Notes: generated by a model not told the origin, from the letters alone. 31,345 nucleotides of DNA from JANPEZ01 sp031423155 (GCA_031423155.1 JANPEZ010000148.1:1-31345); one strand, 5' to 3'; counted from the stretch's first letter, positions 21,917 through 30,092 are shown. Numbers and translations are program-made.

Positions 21917-22309
21917 CTAGACGCGGCGACGCTTCCTGGGCCGGCAGCCGTTGTGCGGCACCGGTGTCATATCCATGATCCCGGAGATCTCCAGGCCGGC
22001 GGCCGCCAAGGAACGGATGGCGGTTTCGCGGCCCGAACCGGGACCCTTCACGTAGACATCGACCTTCTGAAGACCGTGCTCCTGCGCACGGCGGGCGGCG
22101 GCCTCGGCCGCAAGCTGAGCCGCGAACGGCGTCGACTTGCGCGAGCCCTTGAAGCCGACGTTGCCGGCGCTCGCCCAGCTGAGCGTGTTGCCCTGAAGGT
22201 CGGTGATGGTCACGATCGTGTTGTTGAACGTCGACTTGATGTGCGCCTGACCGTGCACGACGTTCTTCTTCTCTTTGCGCTTGGTCTTCTTGGCTTTGGG
22301 CTTTGCCAT
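21917..22309 (-). CDS. rpsK: 30S ribosomal protein S11
   Basis: Platform protein of the small subunit. The 130-aa sequence opens with a Lys-rich stretch (MAKPKAKKTKRKEKKNVV) and contains STFNNTIVTITDLQGN, KSTPFAAQLAAE, GPGSGRETAIRSL and the end TPVPHNGCRPRKRRRV. ATG 22309 is the correct start; an open frame continues upstream through rpsM but is Arg/Ser-rich shadow. Seven bases separate it from rpsM. Confidence 0.98.
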   Translation of the reverse strand: MAKPKAKKTKRKEKKNVVHGQAHIKSTFNNTIVTITDLQGNTLSWASAGNVGFKGSRKSTPFAAQLAAEAAARRAQEHGLQKVDVYVKGPGSGRETAIRSLAAAGLEISGIMDMTPVPHNGCRPRKRRRV

Positions 22310-22316
22310 AGGTCCC

Positions 22317-22700
22317 CTACTTCTTCGCCTTGAGCTGCTTCTTGCCCGCGATGGCCTTCTTCGGGCCCTTGCGGGTGCGCGCGTTCGTGTGCGTGCGCTG
22401 GCCACGGACCGGGAGCGCTCGCCGGTGGCGGACCCCCTGGTAGCAGCCGATCTCGATCTTGCGCTTGATGTCGCCGGCGACGTCGCGGCGCAGGTCACCC
22501 TCGACCTTGAAGTTGCGGTCGATGAACTCACGGATCCGGACGACTTCCTCCTCGGAGAGGTCGCGAACCTTGGTGGCGCCGTCGATCTGGGTGCCCTCGA
22601 CGATCTTGCGGGCACTCGTCTCGCCGAGGCCGTAGATGTAGCGCAGGGACACGTCCAACCGCTTGTCACGGGGAAGGTCTACGCCTGCGATGCGTGCCAA
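22317..22700 (-). CDS. rpsM: 30S ribosomal protein S13
   Basis: Head protein that contacts S19, the large subunit and P-site tRNA. The 127-aa sequence begins MARIAGVDLPRDKRL, then YIYGLGETSARKI, and the conserved GVRHRRALPVRGQRTHTNAR. It ends in a Lys-rich tail. The start codon is TTG 22700 with GGAGGA four bases upstream. Follows rpmJ. Confidence 0.98.
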   Translation of the reverse strand: MARIAGVDLPRDKRLDVSLRYIYGLGETSARKIVEGTQIDGATKVRDLSEEEVVRIREFIDRNFKVEGDLRRDVAGDIKRKIEIGCYQGVRHRRALPVRGQRTHTNARTRKGPKKAIAGKKQLKAKK

Positions 22701-22709
22701 GTCTTCCTC

Positions 22710-22823
22710 CTACCCTTGCCGCTGCTTATGCCGCGGGTTCGTGCAGATGACCAAGATGCGCCCGCGCCGGCGGATCACGCGGCACTTGTCGCACATCTTC
22801 TTCACCGACGGCCTGACCTTCAT
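22710..22823 (-). CDS. rpmJ: 50S ribosomal protein L36 (zinc-binding form)
   Basis: 37-residue protein found by reading the gap between infA and rpsM: it begins MKVRPSVKKMCDKCRVIRRR and ends NPRHKQRQG. The zinc ligands C11, C14, C27 and H32 are all present, so this is the C+ form rather than the zinc-free paralogue induced in zinc starvation. ATG 22823 follows the infA stop by seven bases with GAGGGA as ribosome site. Confidence 0.97.
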   Translation of the reverse strand: MKVRPSVKKMCDKCRVIRRRGRILVICTNPRHKQRQG

Positions 22824-22830
22824 CTATCCC

Positions 22831-23049
22831 TCACTTGTAGCGGTACGTCACACGGCCTCGAGTGAGGTCGTACGGCGACAGCTCCACCAGGACCCTGTCC
22901 CCCGGGAGGATCCGGATGTAGTGCATCCGCATCTTTCCCGAGATGTGAGCCAGAACCTTGTGCCCGTTCTCCAATTCCACCCGGAACATGGCGTTGGGAA
23001 GCGGCTCTACGACCGTTCCCTCGACCTCGATGGCGTCTTTCTTCGGCAA
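22831..23049 (-). CDS. infA: Translation initiation factor IF-1
   Basis: 72-residue OB-fold factor that blocks the A site of the 30S subunit. The sequence IEVEGTVVEPLPNAMFRVEL, HKVLAHISGKMRMHYI and the end LTRGRVTYRYK are diagnostic. The start is TTG 23049, which gives the family opening MPKKDAIEVEG; the nearby GGAG is too close to be a good ribosome site. First gene of the infA-rpmJ-rpsM-rpsK-rpoA-rplQ group, with a long leader from its own promoter. Confidence 0.97.
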   Translation of the reverse strand: MPKKDAIEVEGTVVEPLPNAMFRVELENGHKVLAHISGKMRMHYIRILPGDRVLVELSPYDLTRGRVTYRYK

Positions 23050-23128
23050 GCTCCGCGTTGTCCTTGTAGAAGGGCTTCGGCCTGCCCGCAGGCGAGCCGA
23101 GAACGCCCCCGGAAGGGAGCGGAGGCCC

Positions 23129-23158
23129 AGTATACGGGCAGGTTCGTGCGTGCGTCAC
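23129..23158 (-). promoter_or_regulatory. Promoter of the infA operon
   Basis: On the minus strand -35 GTGACG (23158-23153), an 18-nt spacer, and a good -10 TATACT (23134-23129). The transcript would start about 75 nt before infA. This explains why the operon can function after separation from map by the inserted ATPase gene. Confidence 0.6.
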
Positions 23159-23253
23159 CCGGTGGGCCACCCGAACCGATCGCGGTCAGTGGTCTGTGGA
23201 CCAGTGGCGTAGATGACTGTGTGTCAGCGGGAGTCAGGGCTGTGGGTGAGTGG

Positions 23254-23259
23254 TACTCT
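23254..23259 (+). promoter_or_regulatory. Candidate -10 box (TACTCT) for the ATPase gene
   Basis: TACTCT is followed by six bases and then GTG 23266, with no ribosome site, fitting a leaderless transcript. The stretch 23159-23253 between it and the infA promoter holds only a short inverted repeat (TGGTC-TGTG-GACCA). Confidence 0.4.
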
Positions 23260-23265
23260 GTGCCC

Positions 23266-24498
23266 GTGGCAAGCTACCGCGAGAGATCGATCGAGCCCCT
23301 ATTTGAACGCCTATTCAGCCAGCTACCAGCGATCTTGCTGGTGGGCCCCCGAGCCACGGGCAAGACCACCACTGCCATGCGCCATGCGAAGTCCGTGGTC
23401 CGCCTGGATGATCCAGCCGAAGCCGAGGCTTTCAAGGCGGACCCCGACGCCGCATTGAGAAACCGGCCAGAACCGGTGCTCCTCGACGAATGGCAGGTCG
23501 TGCCCGAAGTCCTCGGAGCCATAAAGCGTTCGGTCGATGCTTCATTCCGGCCAGGCAGGTTCCTTCTCACCGGGTCGGTTCGAGCCGCTCTCGAGACGCC
23601 CACCTGGCCTGGAACCGGACGCCTCGTGCAGATCCCGATGTTCGGGATGACCGTCCGGGAGCAGACCGGACCGATCGATGGGACCCCCCTGATCGACCGA
23701 CTGGCCCAAGGCATGGACCTCGAGACGCCGGCGGACCGACCCGATCTTCGCGACTATCTCGACATCGCTTTGTCCAGCGGATTCCCCGAGCCCGCGATCT
23801 CTCTATCGGAGGATGCTCGATCGCGATGGCTCGAGAGCTACGTGGACCAGATCGTGTTGAGGGATGCCGCTCTAGTAGAACCGGGCCGGGATCCAGACCG
23901 CATCAGGCGCTATGTCGAAGCTCTGACGCTCGGATCGGCAGGAGTTGTCGAGGACAAGACACTCCTCCAAGCAGCTCGTATCGACAGGCGAACGGCCGTC
24001 GCGTACGAGCGACTGCTGACGAACCTGCTTGTGGTGGAGGCACTTCCGGCGTGGACGACCAACCGGCTAAAACGTCTCGTCCTCTACCCGAAGCGCTACC
24101 TCACGGACGCAGGCCTGTTCGCCGGCATACTGCGGGTCGGCACAGCATCGGTGATGAACGATGGGAAGCTGCTCGGAAAGGTCCTGGATACGTTCGTGGT
24201 TTCACAGATCCGAAGCGAACTTCCGATCACTGCTGCCCGGCCTCGCCTGTATCACCTGCGCACCCAGCAGGGCCGTCACGAGATCGACATCTTGGCCGAA
24301 CTCGCCGGTGGGGGCATCGTGGCCATAGAGGTCAAAGCTAGTTCCGCCCCGAAGCGGGAGTCGGCGCGGCACCTCGAGTGGCTAAGAGAACAGCTCGGAG
24401 ACAGGTTCGTAGCCGGGGCAGTCCTGCACACCGGACCTCGGGTCTTCCAGATGAGCGAGCGCATAGTCGCAGCCCCGATCAGCACGCTGTGGAGTTGA
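23266..24498 (+). CDS. AAA-type ATPase with DUF4143 domain
   Basis: 410-aa protein of the AAA_14/DUF4143 group. Walker A is GPRATGKTT (27-35), Walker B is VLLDEWQ (71-77, with D74 and E75), and the sensor-like FLLTGS lies at 99-104. The C-terminal half is the DUF4143 region, ending with a PD-(D/E)xK-like core: D341 in EIDILAEL and E355-x-K357 in IAIEVKAS-type sequence. Start GTG 23266 is chosen from the TACTCT box; GTG 23260 is possible. Such ATPases are widespread, variable between strains and of unknown role, sometimes linked to mobile or toxin-like loci. The gene lies on the opposite strand inside the map-infA junction and has no partner, so it looks like an acquired single gene. Confidence 0.9.
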   Translation: MASYRERSIEPLFERLFSQLPAILLVGPRATGKTTTAMRHAKSVVRLDDPAEAEAFKADPDAALRNRPEPVLLDEWQVVPEVLGAIKRSVDASFRPGRFLLTGSVRAALETPTWPGTGRLVQIPMFGMTVREQTGPIDGTPLIDRLAQGMDLETPADRPDLRDYLDIALSSGFPEPAISLSEDARSRWLESYVDQIVLRDAALVEPGRDPDRIRRYVEALTLGSAGVVEDKTLLQAARIDRRTAVAYERLLTNLLVVEALPAWTTNRLKRLVLYPKRYLTDAGLFAGILRVGTASVMNDGKLLGKVLDTFVVSQIRSELPITAARPRLYHLRTQQGRHEIDILAELAGGGIVAIEVKASSAPKRESARHLEWLREQLGDRFVAGAVLHTGPRVFQMSERIVAAPISTLWS

Positions 24499-24541
24499 TT
24501 CCGCGCGCTAGTGACACGTCAGCGTGCAGGAGATCCTGAAC

Positions 24542-24563
24542 CGGTTCCCTCCTACCGGAACCG
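24542..24563. terminator. Possible bidirectional terminator between convergent genes
   Basis: CGGTTCC (24542-24548) and GGAACCG (24557-24563) form a 7-bp stem with an 8-nt loop in the gap where the ATPase gene and map converge. There is no T run on either side, so this is a moderate call. Confidence 0.4.
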
Positions 24564-24609
24564 CATGCGACCCATCACACGTTCGACGATCGCCAGGAAG
24601 GGGCTCCCT

Positions 24610-25365
24610 TCAGTGCCTGGCCGTCAGGACCTCGTGGCCTTCCTCGGTCACTGCGATGGTGTGTTCGAAGTGGGCGCTGAGCGATCCGTCGGCCGTGACG
24701 ACCGTCCAGTCGTCGGCTAGGACCTTCGTCTCCCAACCGCCGAGGTTGACCATCGGCTCGACGGCGACAACCAAGCCCGGTTTCATGATGGGGCCGCGGC
24801 CCGCGGGGCCGTAGTTGGGGATCTGCGGGTCCTCGTGCATGGCGCGGCCTATGCCGTGGCCCACGTACTCGCGCACGATGCCGAAACCGGCGCCGCCCGC
24901 CACCTGTTCGACCGCGTTCGAGATATCGCTGAGATGTCCGCCCGGCCTTATCTGCGCGATACCGGCGTCGAGCGCTTCCTTCGTTACGCGGACCAACTTC
25001 TCCGCTTCGCTCGAGGGAGGCTCACCGACGAAAACCGTTACGGCGGAGTCGGAATGGAAACCCTCCCATATGCAGCCGAAATCCAGCGACAGTAGGTCGC
25101 CGTCCTTCAAGACCCGCTTGGGCGAGGGGATGCCGTGGACGATCTCGTTGTTAAGTGAAGCGCAGATGGACTTGGTGAACCCGCGGTATCCCAGGAAGTT
25201 CGGGACCGCGCCCTCGCGCCGGATGCCCGCCTCGGCCACGGCGTTGAGGTCTTCGGTCGTGCGACCCGGAGCAACCGCCGCCAGCACCTCGTCGATCACA
25301 CCGGCCAGGATGCTTCCCGAACGGCGCATCTTCTCCAATTCGTCGGCGGACTTGTAGATGATCAC
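24610..25365 (-). CDS. map: Methionine aminopeptidase, type I
   Basis: Removes the initiator methionine from nascent proteins. All catalytic positions are visible: H77 (NNEIVHGIP), and metal ligands D95 (LSLDFG), D106 (FHSDSAVT), H170 (YVGHGIG), E203 (VAVEPM) and E234 (AHFEHTIAV). The 251-aa length is that of the short type Ia form without an N-terminal zinc extension. It overlaps the adk stop by four bases. Usually infA follows next; here the plus-strand ATPase gene intervenes. Confidence 0.98.
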   Translation of the reverse strand: MIIYKSADELEKMRRSGSILAGVIDEVLAAVAPGRTTEDLNAVAEAGIRREGAVPNFLGYRGFTKSICASLNNEIVHGIPSPKRVLKDGDLLSLDFGCIWEGFHSDSAVTVFVGEPPSSEAEKLVRVTKEALDAGIAQIRPGGHLSDISNAVEQVAGGAGFGIVREYVGHGIGRAMHEDPQIPNYGPAGRGPIMKPGLVVAVEPMVNLGGWETKVLADDWTVVTADGSLSAHFEHTIAVTEEGHEVLTARH

Positions 25366-26015
25366 GACTCGATGTCCGACAGTGATTCGAGGGTTCGCTC
25401 GATCACGGTGTCCTCGAGCGCCTCGGCGTCAACCTCGCGGAGCAGACCGCGCTCCCAGAAGAAGAACTCCAGCGGCGCCGTTTCCGTCCGGTAGACCTCG
25501 AGCCGGCGCCGGACCGTTACCTCGTCGTCGTCGGAGCGACGTGTTAGCTGGGTTCCGTCGGCGTCGCAGACGCCTTCCACGGCAGGGCGTTTGTACTCCA
25601 CGTTGTAGGTCAGCTTGCACGTTGGGCAGGTCCAGCGCTGGCCTAGGCGGCGCACCGCCATCTCGTCGCTGATCGTGAACTTCAACACCGCTGACAGGGG
25701 CCTGCCCGCCGCGGCCAGCGCGTTCTCGAGTGCCTTGGCCTGAATCACCGTTCGCGGGAAACCGTCCAGGATGAAACCCTTCTGGGCGTCGGGCTCCTCC
25801 AAGCGTTCCATGACCATCCGCACCACAAGGTCGTCGGGAACGTACTCTCCGCGGTCCATGAACGTGCGCGCCTTGACGCCGAGCGGCGTGTTGTGCTGGA
25901 CGTGCTCGCGCAGCAGATCGCCCGTCGATATCTGGGGGATGTCGAAGCGTTCCACCAGCCTAACGGCCTGTGTTCCCTTGCCCGCGCCCGGAGGGCCAAG
26001 CAGCACGAGGCGCAT
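25362..26015 (-). CDS. adk: Adenylate kinase (zinc-LID type)
   Basis: Interconverts AMP plus ATP with two ADP. P-loop GPPGAGKGT (7-15), AMP-binding QISTGDLLR and ILDGFPRT. The LID domain carries a zinc site C130, C133, C150 and D153, the Cys3-Asp version. Length 217 aa. It starts two bases after the secY stop and overlaps map, the typical secY-adk-map unit. Confidence 0.98.
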   Translation of the reverse strand: MRLVLLGPPGAGKGTQAVRLVERFDIPQISTGDLLREHVQHNTPLGVKARTFMDRGEYVPDDLVVRMVMERLEEPDAQKGFILDGFPRTVIQAKALENALAAAGRPLSAVLKFTISDEMAVRRLGQRWTCPTCKLTYNVEYKRPAVEGVCDADGTQLTRRSDDDEVTVRRRLEVYRTETAPLEFFFWERGLLREVDAEALEDTVIERTLESLSDIES

Positions 26016-26017
26016 GG

Positions 26018-27292
26018 TTACTGGAGGAAACCCTCGTAGTGGCGCATCAGCAACTGGGACTCGATCTGTTTCATCGTCTCCAGCGCGACGCCGACCGTGA
26101 TCAAGATGGTCGTTCCACCGAACGGGAAGCCCTGGATGCTCCAGAGAGCCAGGACCACTGAAGGCACCAGCGCGATGGTCGCCAGGAACAGCGACCCCGG
26201 CAGCGTGATACGGGTGAGGATGTCGTTCAGGTAGGCGACGGTAGGCGGTCCCGGCCGGATGCCCGGGACGAACCCGCCCTGCTTGCGGATGTTGTCGGCG
26301 GTGTCCACCGGGTTGAACGCGATCGCGGTGTAGAAGTAGGCGAAGAACACGACCATCGTGCCGAACATGATCATGTAGATCGGGCTCGCCTGGTTGAGGA
26401 TGTACTTCTCGACGAACCTTGCGTAGCCGCCGCCCCGGAAGACGCTCTGCAGCAGCACCGGGAAGTACAGCACCGAGGACGCGAAGATGATCGGGATCAC
26501 TCCCGACTGGTTCACCTTCAGCGGGATATATGTGCTGCCGCCCGAGGTCATCTTTCGCCCGACGACCCTCTTGGCGAACTGAACGGGGATGCGTCTTTGC
26601 CCCTGCTCGATGAAGACCACCGCCACGATGATCCCGAGTCCGATCGCGACGATCGTCACGAACTGGGCGTTCCCCTGCTTGAGGATGGACAGGTACTCAG
26701 CAGGAAGGCTGGAGATGACGCTCGCGAAGATCAGGATGGACATCCCGTTGCCGATGCCGCGCTGCGTGATCAGCTCACCCATCCACATGATCAAGGCCGT
26801 GCCTGCCGTAAGCGTCAGCACGATGAGCGAGATGTTCGGAGCCGTGAATGTTCCGGGGCGGAATGGGTCGCTGATACCCAGCGAGCCCGCGTGGAAGGCG
26901 AACACCAGGCCGGTCGACTGAAGCAGCGCAAGGACGACCGTCACGTAGCGGGTCCACTGGTTGATCTTCTTCTGGCCGGACTCGCCCTCCTTATGCCACT
27001 GGTCGAGCTTGGGGATCACGACCTGGAGCAACTGCATGATGATCGAGCTCGTGATGTACGGCATGATCCCCAGCGCGAACACGGCCATTCGAGTCAGGCC
27101 GCCCCCGGAGAAGAGGTTGATGAACCCCAGGATCCCCGCGTTGCTCTGGTTCTGCTCGTTGAGGGTCTTGATGTCGACGATCGGGACGGGAACGTGCGAA
27201 CCGAACCGGTAGACGGCGATCATGAACAGCGTGAAGAGGATCTTGTTCCGTAGGTCAGGGACCCTGAAGGCGTTGACGAAGGCTCTAAGCAC
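26018..27292 (-). CDS. secY: Preprotein translocase subunit SecY
   Basis: Channel subunit of the Sec translocon, with ten predicted membrane helices. Visible marks include an N-terminal amphipathic segment before ILFTLFMIAVYRFGSHVPVP, the plug region GGGLTRMAVFALGIMPYI, TQRGIGNGMS, and the cytoplasmic loop before ADNIRKQGGFVPGIRPG. Length 424 aa is normal. It starts at GTG 27292 in a 22-nt gap after rplO without a strong ribosome site. Confidence 0.98.
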   Translation of the reverse strand: MLRAFVNAFRVPDLRNKILFTLFMIAVYRFGSHVPVPIVDIKTLNEQNQSNAGILGFINLFSGGGLTRMAVFALGIMPYITSSIIMQLLQVVIPKLDQWHKEGESGQKKINQWTRYVTVVLALLQSTGLVFAFHAGSLGISDPFRPGTFTAPNISLIVLTLTAGTALIMWMGELITQRGIGNGMSILIFASVISSLPAEYLSILKQGNAQFVTIVAIGLGIIVAVVFIEQGQRRIPVQFAKRVVGRKMTSGGSTYIPLKVNQSGVIPIIFASSVLYFPVLLQSVFRGGGYARFVEKYILNQASPIYMIMFGTMVVFFAYFYTAIAFNPVDTADNIRKQGGFVPGIRPGPPTVAYLNDILTRITLPGSLFLATIALVPSVVLALWSIQGFPFGGTTILITVGVALETMKQIESQLLMRHYEGFLQ

Positions 27293-27314
27293 GACGGGCC
27301 CTATCCTACCCCGG

Positions 27315-27752
27315 CTATGCGATCAGCTCGGTGGAGCCCCCGGCCGCCTCGATCTTGGCCTTGGCCGCGGCGGAGAACGCGTGGGCGCGGATGCGCAGCG
27401 CCTTGTCGATGTCTCCCCGAGCCAGAACCTTGACCGGCCGTCCCTTGTGAACGAGTCCGTGTGCGTACATGGCGGCGGGATCGACCTCGCCGGCCTCGAA
27501 GATCTTCGCGAGCATCTCGACGTTCACGACCGAGTACTCGACGCGGCTGGGGTTGGTGAAACCCTTCAGCTTCGGGATGCGGCGAGCGAGCGGCATCTGG
27601 CCACCCTCGAAACCCAGGGGGACGTTCTTGCGTGCTCCCGTTCCCTTGGTGCCGCGGCCAGCGGTCTTGCCGCCGGCGCCCGAGCGGCCACGACCCACGC
27701 GCTTGCGGTCCTTCGTCGCTCCCTCGGCCGGCTTCAGGTGATGCAGCTTCAT
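27315..27752 (-). CDS. rplO: 50S ribosomal protein L15
   Basis: 145-aa assembly protein. The Gly/Arg-rich start (MKLHHLKPAEGATKDRKRVG then GRGRSGAGGKTAGRGTKG) is typical of the long RNA-threading N-terminus, and the globular part ends KAKIEAAGGSTEL. ATG 27752 overlaps the rpmD stop by ATGA. Confidence 0.98.
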   Translation of the reverse strand: MKLHHLKPAEGATKDRKRVGRGRSGAGGKTAGRGTKGTGARKNVPLGFEGGQMPLARRIPKLKGFTNPSRVEYSVVNVEMLAKIFEAGEVDPAAMYAHGLVHKGRPVKVLARGDIDKALRIRAHAFSAAAKAKIEAAGGSTELIA

Positions 27753-27934
27753 CCGTCGACCTCCTCTACCGTGACGAGGTGTCGGACCTTGTTGATCATG
27801 CCTCGGACCGTGGGAGTGTCGTCCTTGATGACGCTGTCGTTGATGCGGTGCAGCCCGAGGCGGCGGACGGTGGACTTCTGGTCTTTCGGCCGGTCGATCA
27901 CGCTTCGGCGCTGAGTCACTTTGATCTTGCTCAT
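27749..27934 (-). CDS. rpmD: 50S ribosomal protein L30
   Basis: 61-residue protein beginning MSKIKVTQRRSVIDRPKDQK and containing the typical VRRLGLHRINDSV and PTVRGMINKVRHLV. Its ATG overlaps the rpsE stop (ATGA) and its stop overlaps rplO. An open frame extends upstream but only as a shadow of rpsE. Confidence 0.97.
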   Translation of the reverse strand: MSKIKVTQRRSVIDRPKDQKSTVRRLGLHRINDSVIKDDTPTVRGMINKVRHLVTVEEVDG

Positions 27935-28560
27935 CGACGACCCCTGTAGGTGGAGGGGCCCGTCGACTGATCGGAGTAGACGCGCTCGAGGTCGGCTGCG
28001 CGCTTGGCCGCCAGGCGCTCTCCGGCGGCGGCGACGGCCTCGATCATCGGCTTGGGTGCGATCTCGTGCATCTCGCGGTCCCGAAGCGCAGCGACCTCCG
28101 CCGGACGACGCAGGGACTGAAGGCCCGCGACCGCGGCCTTGACGATGTTGATCTGGTTGGACGAGCCCATCGACTTGGAGAGGATGTCCTTGATGCCGGC
28201 GCACTCGACCAGCGCCCGCACAGGACCGCCGGCGATGACCCCGGTACCGGGAGCAGCGGGCTTGAGGAGAACCTTGCCGGCCCCTGCGACGCCGGTGACC
28301 TCGTGAGGGATGGTGGTACCCATCATGGGAACCTCGAACATCCGGCGGCGGGCCTCCTCGACCCCCTTGGCTATGGCCGCGGGGACCTCCTTGGCCTTGC
28401 CGTAGCCCAGACCCACTCGACCGGCGCCATCACCCACGACGACGAGCGCGGCGAAGGAGAACCTGCGGCCGCCCTTGACGACCTTGGCCACGCGGTTGAT
28501 CGATATGACCCGCTCTTCGAACGGGCTCTTGTCCTGGGCACTTGCGTCGTAGCGTCGCAT
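27931..28560 (-). CDS. rpsE: 30S ribosomal protein S5
   Basis: Small-subunit protein important for decoding accuracy and mRNA unwinding. The 209-aa sequence shows FEERVISINRVAKVVKGGRR, GDGAGRVGLGYGKAKEVPAA, and TGVIAGGPVRALVECAGI. ATG 28560 overlaps the rplR stop (TGATG). The frame extends upstream only as an Arg-rich shadow of rplR and rplF. The C-terminal tail (ERVYSDQSTGPSTYRGRR) is somewhat longer than the minimal form. Confidence 0.98.
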   Translation of the reverse strand: MRRYDASAQDKSPFEERVISINRVAKVVKGGRRFSFAALVVVGDGAGRVGLGYGKAKEVPAAIAKGVEEARRRMFEVPMMGTTIPHEVTGVAGAGKVLLKPAAPGTGVIAGGPVRALVECAGIKDILSKSMGSSNQINIVKAAVAGLQSLRRPAEVAALRDREMHEIAPKPMIEAVAAAGERLAAKRAADLERVYSDQSTGPSTYRGRR

Positions 28561-28907
28561 CAGATCTGCAGTCCTCCCTCTCGGGCCCCGTCGGCGAGCG
28601 CGGCGACTCGGCCGTGATACAGCCTGCCCCCTCGGTCGAAGACGGCGACCTCGACACCGTGCTCTTTGGCCCGGGTCGCGATGAGGGCCCCGACGGCCTT
28701 GGCGCGCTCGGTCTTGTCGCCCTTGGCGACCTCGCGATCCGAGGCCGAGGCGATGGTGACGGCGCGAGCGTCGTCGATCAGCTGGGCGTAGATGTGCCGG
28801 TTCGAGCGGTAGACGGCCAGCCTCGGACGAGCCTGGGAGCCGCTGACCTTCTTGCGCACCCGGGCGTGCCGGCGTACGCGGGCGCTGCGCTTCTTCGTGG
28901 CGTCCAT
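28560..28907 (-). CDS. rplR: 50S ribosomal protein L18
   Basis: 115-aa 5S rRNA-binding protein. RPRLAVYRSNRHIYAQLIDD, the ASASDRE motif and the C-terminal FDRGGRLYHGRVAALADGAR are diagnostic. Both ends overlap the neighbours through TGATG. Confidence 0.98.
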   Translation of the reverse strand: MDATKKRSARVRRHARVRKKVSGSQARPRLAVYRSNRHIYAQLIDDARAVTIASASDREVAKGDKTERAKAVGALIATRAKEHGVEVAVFDRGGRLYHGRVAALADGAREGGLQI

Positions 28908-29458
28908 CAGGCGGCACCTGTCTTCGCGGCCTTACCGGCCTTCTTGCGCACGAACTCGTTCTCGTAGCGGATCCCCTTGCCCTTGTAGGGCTCGGGCTTG
29001 CGGACCTTGCGGATCTTCGCGGCGATCTCGCCCACGGCCTGCTTGTCGTTGCCGCGCACCACGATCGAGGTCGCGGTCGGACACTCGAACTCGATGCCCT
29101 CGGGGCTGGCCACGAGCACGGGGTGTGAGTAGCCGGCCTGGATCTCAAGGTCCTTGCCCTTGAGCGCGGCGCGGTAGCCGACTCCGATGATGGTCAGGCG
29201 CTTCTCGAAACCCTTGGTTACACCGTCGACCATGTTGGCCACCAGCGTGCGCGTCAGCCCGTGAAGACCTCGGTGGAAGCCGTCTTCGATCGTGCGCTCT
29301 ATCCGGATGACGCCGTCTTCGCGCACGATCGTGATCTCCGAGTGCATCGTCTGGGTCAAGGTCCCGCGCGGGCCCTTGACGGTCACGACGTTCTCACCGG
29401 TGACGTCTACCTCGACGCCGGAGGGAACTTCGATGGGCTGTCTTCCTATCCGACTCAT
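28907..29458 (-). CDS. rplF: 50S ribosomal protein L6
   Basis: 183-aa two-domain protein near the factor-binding site. It starts MSRIGRQPIEVPSGVEV, contains VTVKGPRGTL, NMVDGVTKGFEKRL, and the C-terminal EPYKGKGIRYENEFVRKKAG typical of the 23S contact. A short Lys/Ala tail follows. Confidence 0.98.
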   Translation of the reverse strand: MSRIGRQPIEVPSGVEVDVTGENVVTVKGPRGTLTQTMHSEITIVREDGVIRIERTIEDGFHRGLHGLTRTLVANMVDGVTKGFEKRLTIIGVGYRAALKGKDLEIQAGYSHPVLVASPEGIEFECPTATSIVVRGNDKQAVGEIAAKIRKVRKPEPYKGKGIRYENEFVRKKAGKAAKTGAA

Positions 29459-29462
29459 CCGA

Positions 29463-29894
29463 TCACCACACGTATCCCAGCAGCTCGCCGCCGACGCCCT
29501 TGCGCGAGGCTTGCTTGTCGGTCATGACGCCCTGGCTCGTCGAGATGATGGCCACGCCCAGGCCGCCCAGGACCCGCGGCAGCCGATCCTTGGCGACGTA
29601 CACGCGGCGTCCGGGCTTCGACACCCTCTTGAGACCGCTGATCGCGCGCTGACGATCGCGCGAGTACTTGAGCGTGATGCGGATCGCCTGGTGCACTCCC
29701 TCGCCCTCGCGGCCGAACCCGGAGATGTAGCCCTCCTGCTGCAGGATCTTGCAGAGGGCATCGTTCATCTTGGACGCCGGCACGAAGAGATCGTCCTTGA
29801 ACGCCGTGTTGGCATTGCGGATACGCGTGAGCAGGTCCCCCACCGGATCGGAGATGTTCGAGGAGAACTTGGCGGGCTTGGCTGAGGTCACCAT
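29463..29894 (-). CDS. rpsH: 30S ribosomal protein S8
   Basis: 143-aa 16S rRNA-binding protein and, in E. coli, the repressor of this operon. DPVGDLLTRIRNANTAF, the Lys-rich middle, and GVMTDKQASRKGVGGELLGY are diagnostic. The first 15 residues before DPVGD are slightly longer than usual. ATG 29894 overlaps the rpsN end by seven bases. Confidence 0.97.
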   Translation of the reverse strand: MVTSAKPAKFSSNISDPVGDLLTRIRNANTAFKDDLFVPASKMNDALCKILQQEGYISGFGREGEGVHQAIRITLKYSRDRQRAISGLKRVSKPGRRVYVAKDRLPRVLGGLGVAIISTSQGVMTDKQASRKGVGGELLGYVW

Positions 29895-30073
29895 GAGGCC
29901 TTCGTCACCCCCGGCAGTTCACCCAGGTGCGCGAGCTGGCGGAAGCAGATGCGGCAGAGCATGAACTTCTTGTAAACCGCACGGGCACGCCCGCACCGCC
30001 GACAACGCGTGTACTCGCGCACCCGGAACTTCTGCTTCTTCGCCTGCTTGTTCTTTATCGAGGTCTTTGCCAT
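29888..30073 (-). CDS. rpsN: 30S ribosomal protein S14, zinc-binding type Z
   Basis: 61-residue short S14. Zinc ligands C24, C27, C40 and C43 in RCRRCGRARA and MLCRICFRQLA. The end GELPGVTKASW is typical. Presence of the short zinc form at the native spc position fits actinobacteria and firmicutes. Confidence 0.98.
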   Translation of the reverse strand: MAKTSIKNKQAKKQKFRVREYTRCRRCGRARAVYKKFMLCRICFRQLAHLGELPGVTKASW

Positions 30074-30092
30074 CTGATGTTCCTCTTATCCC

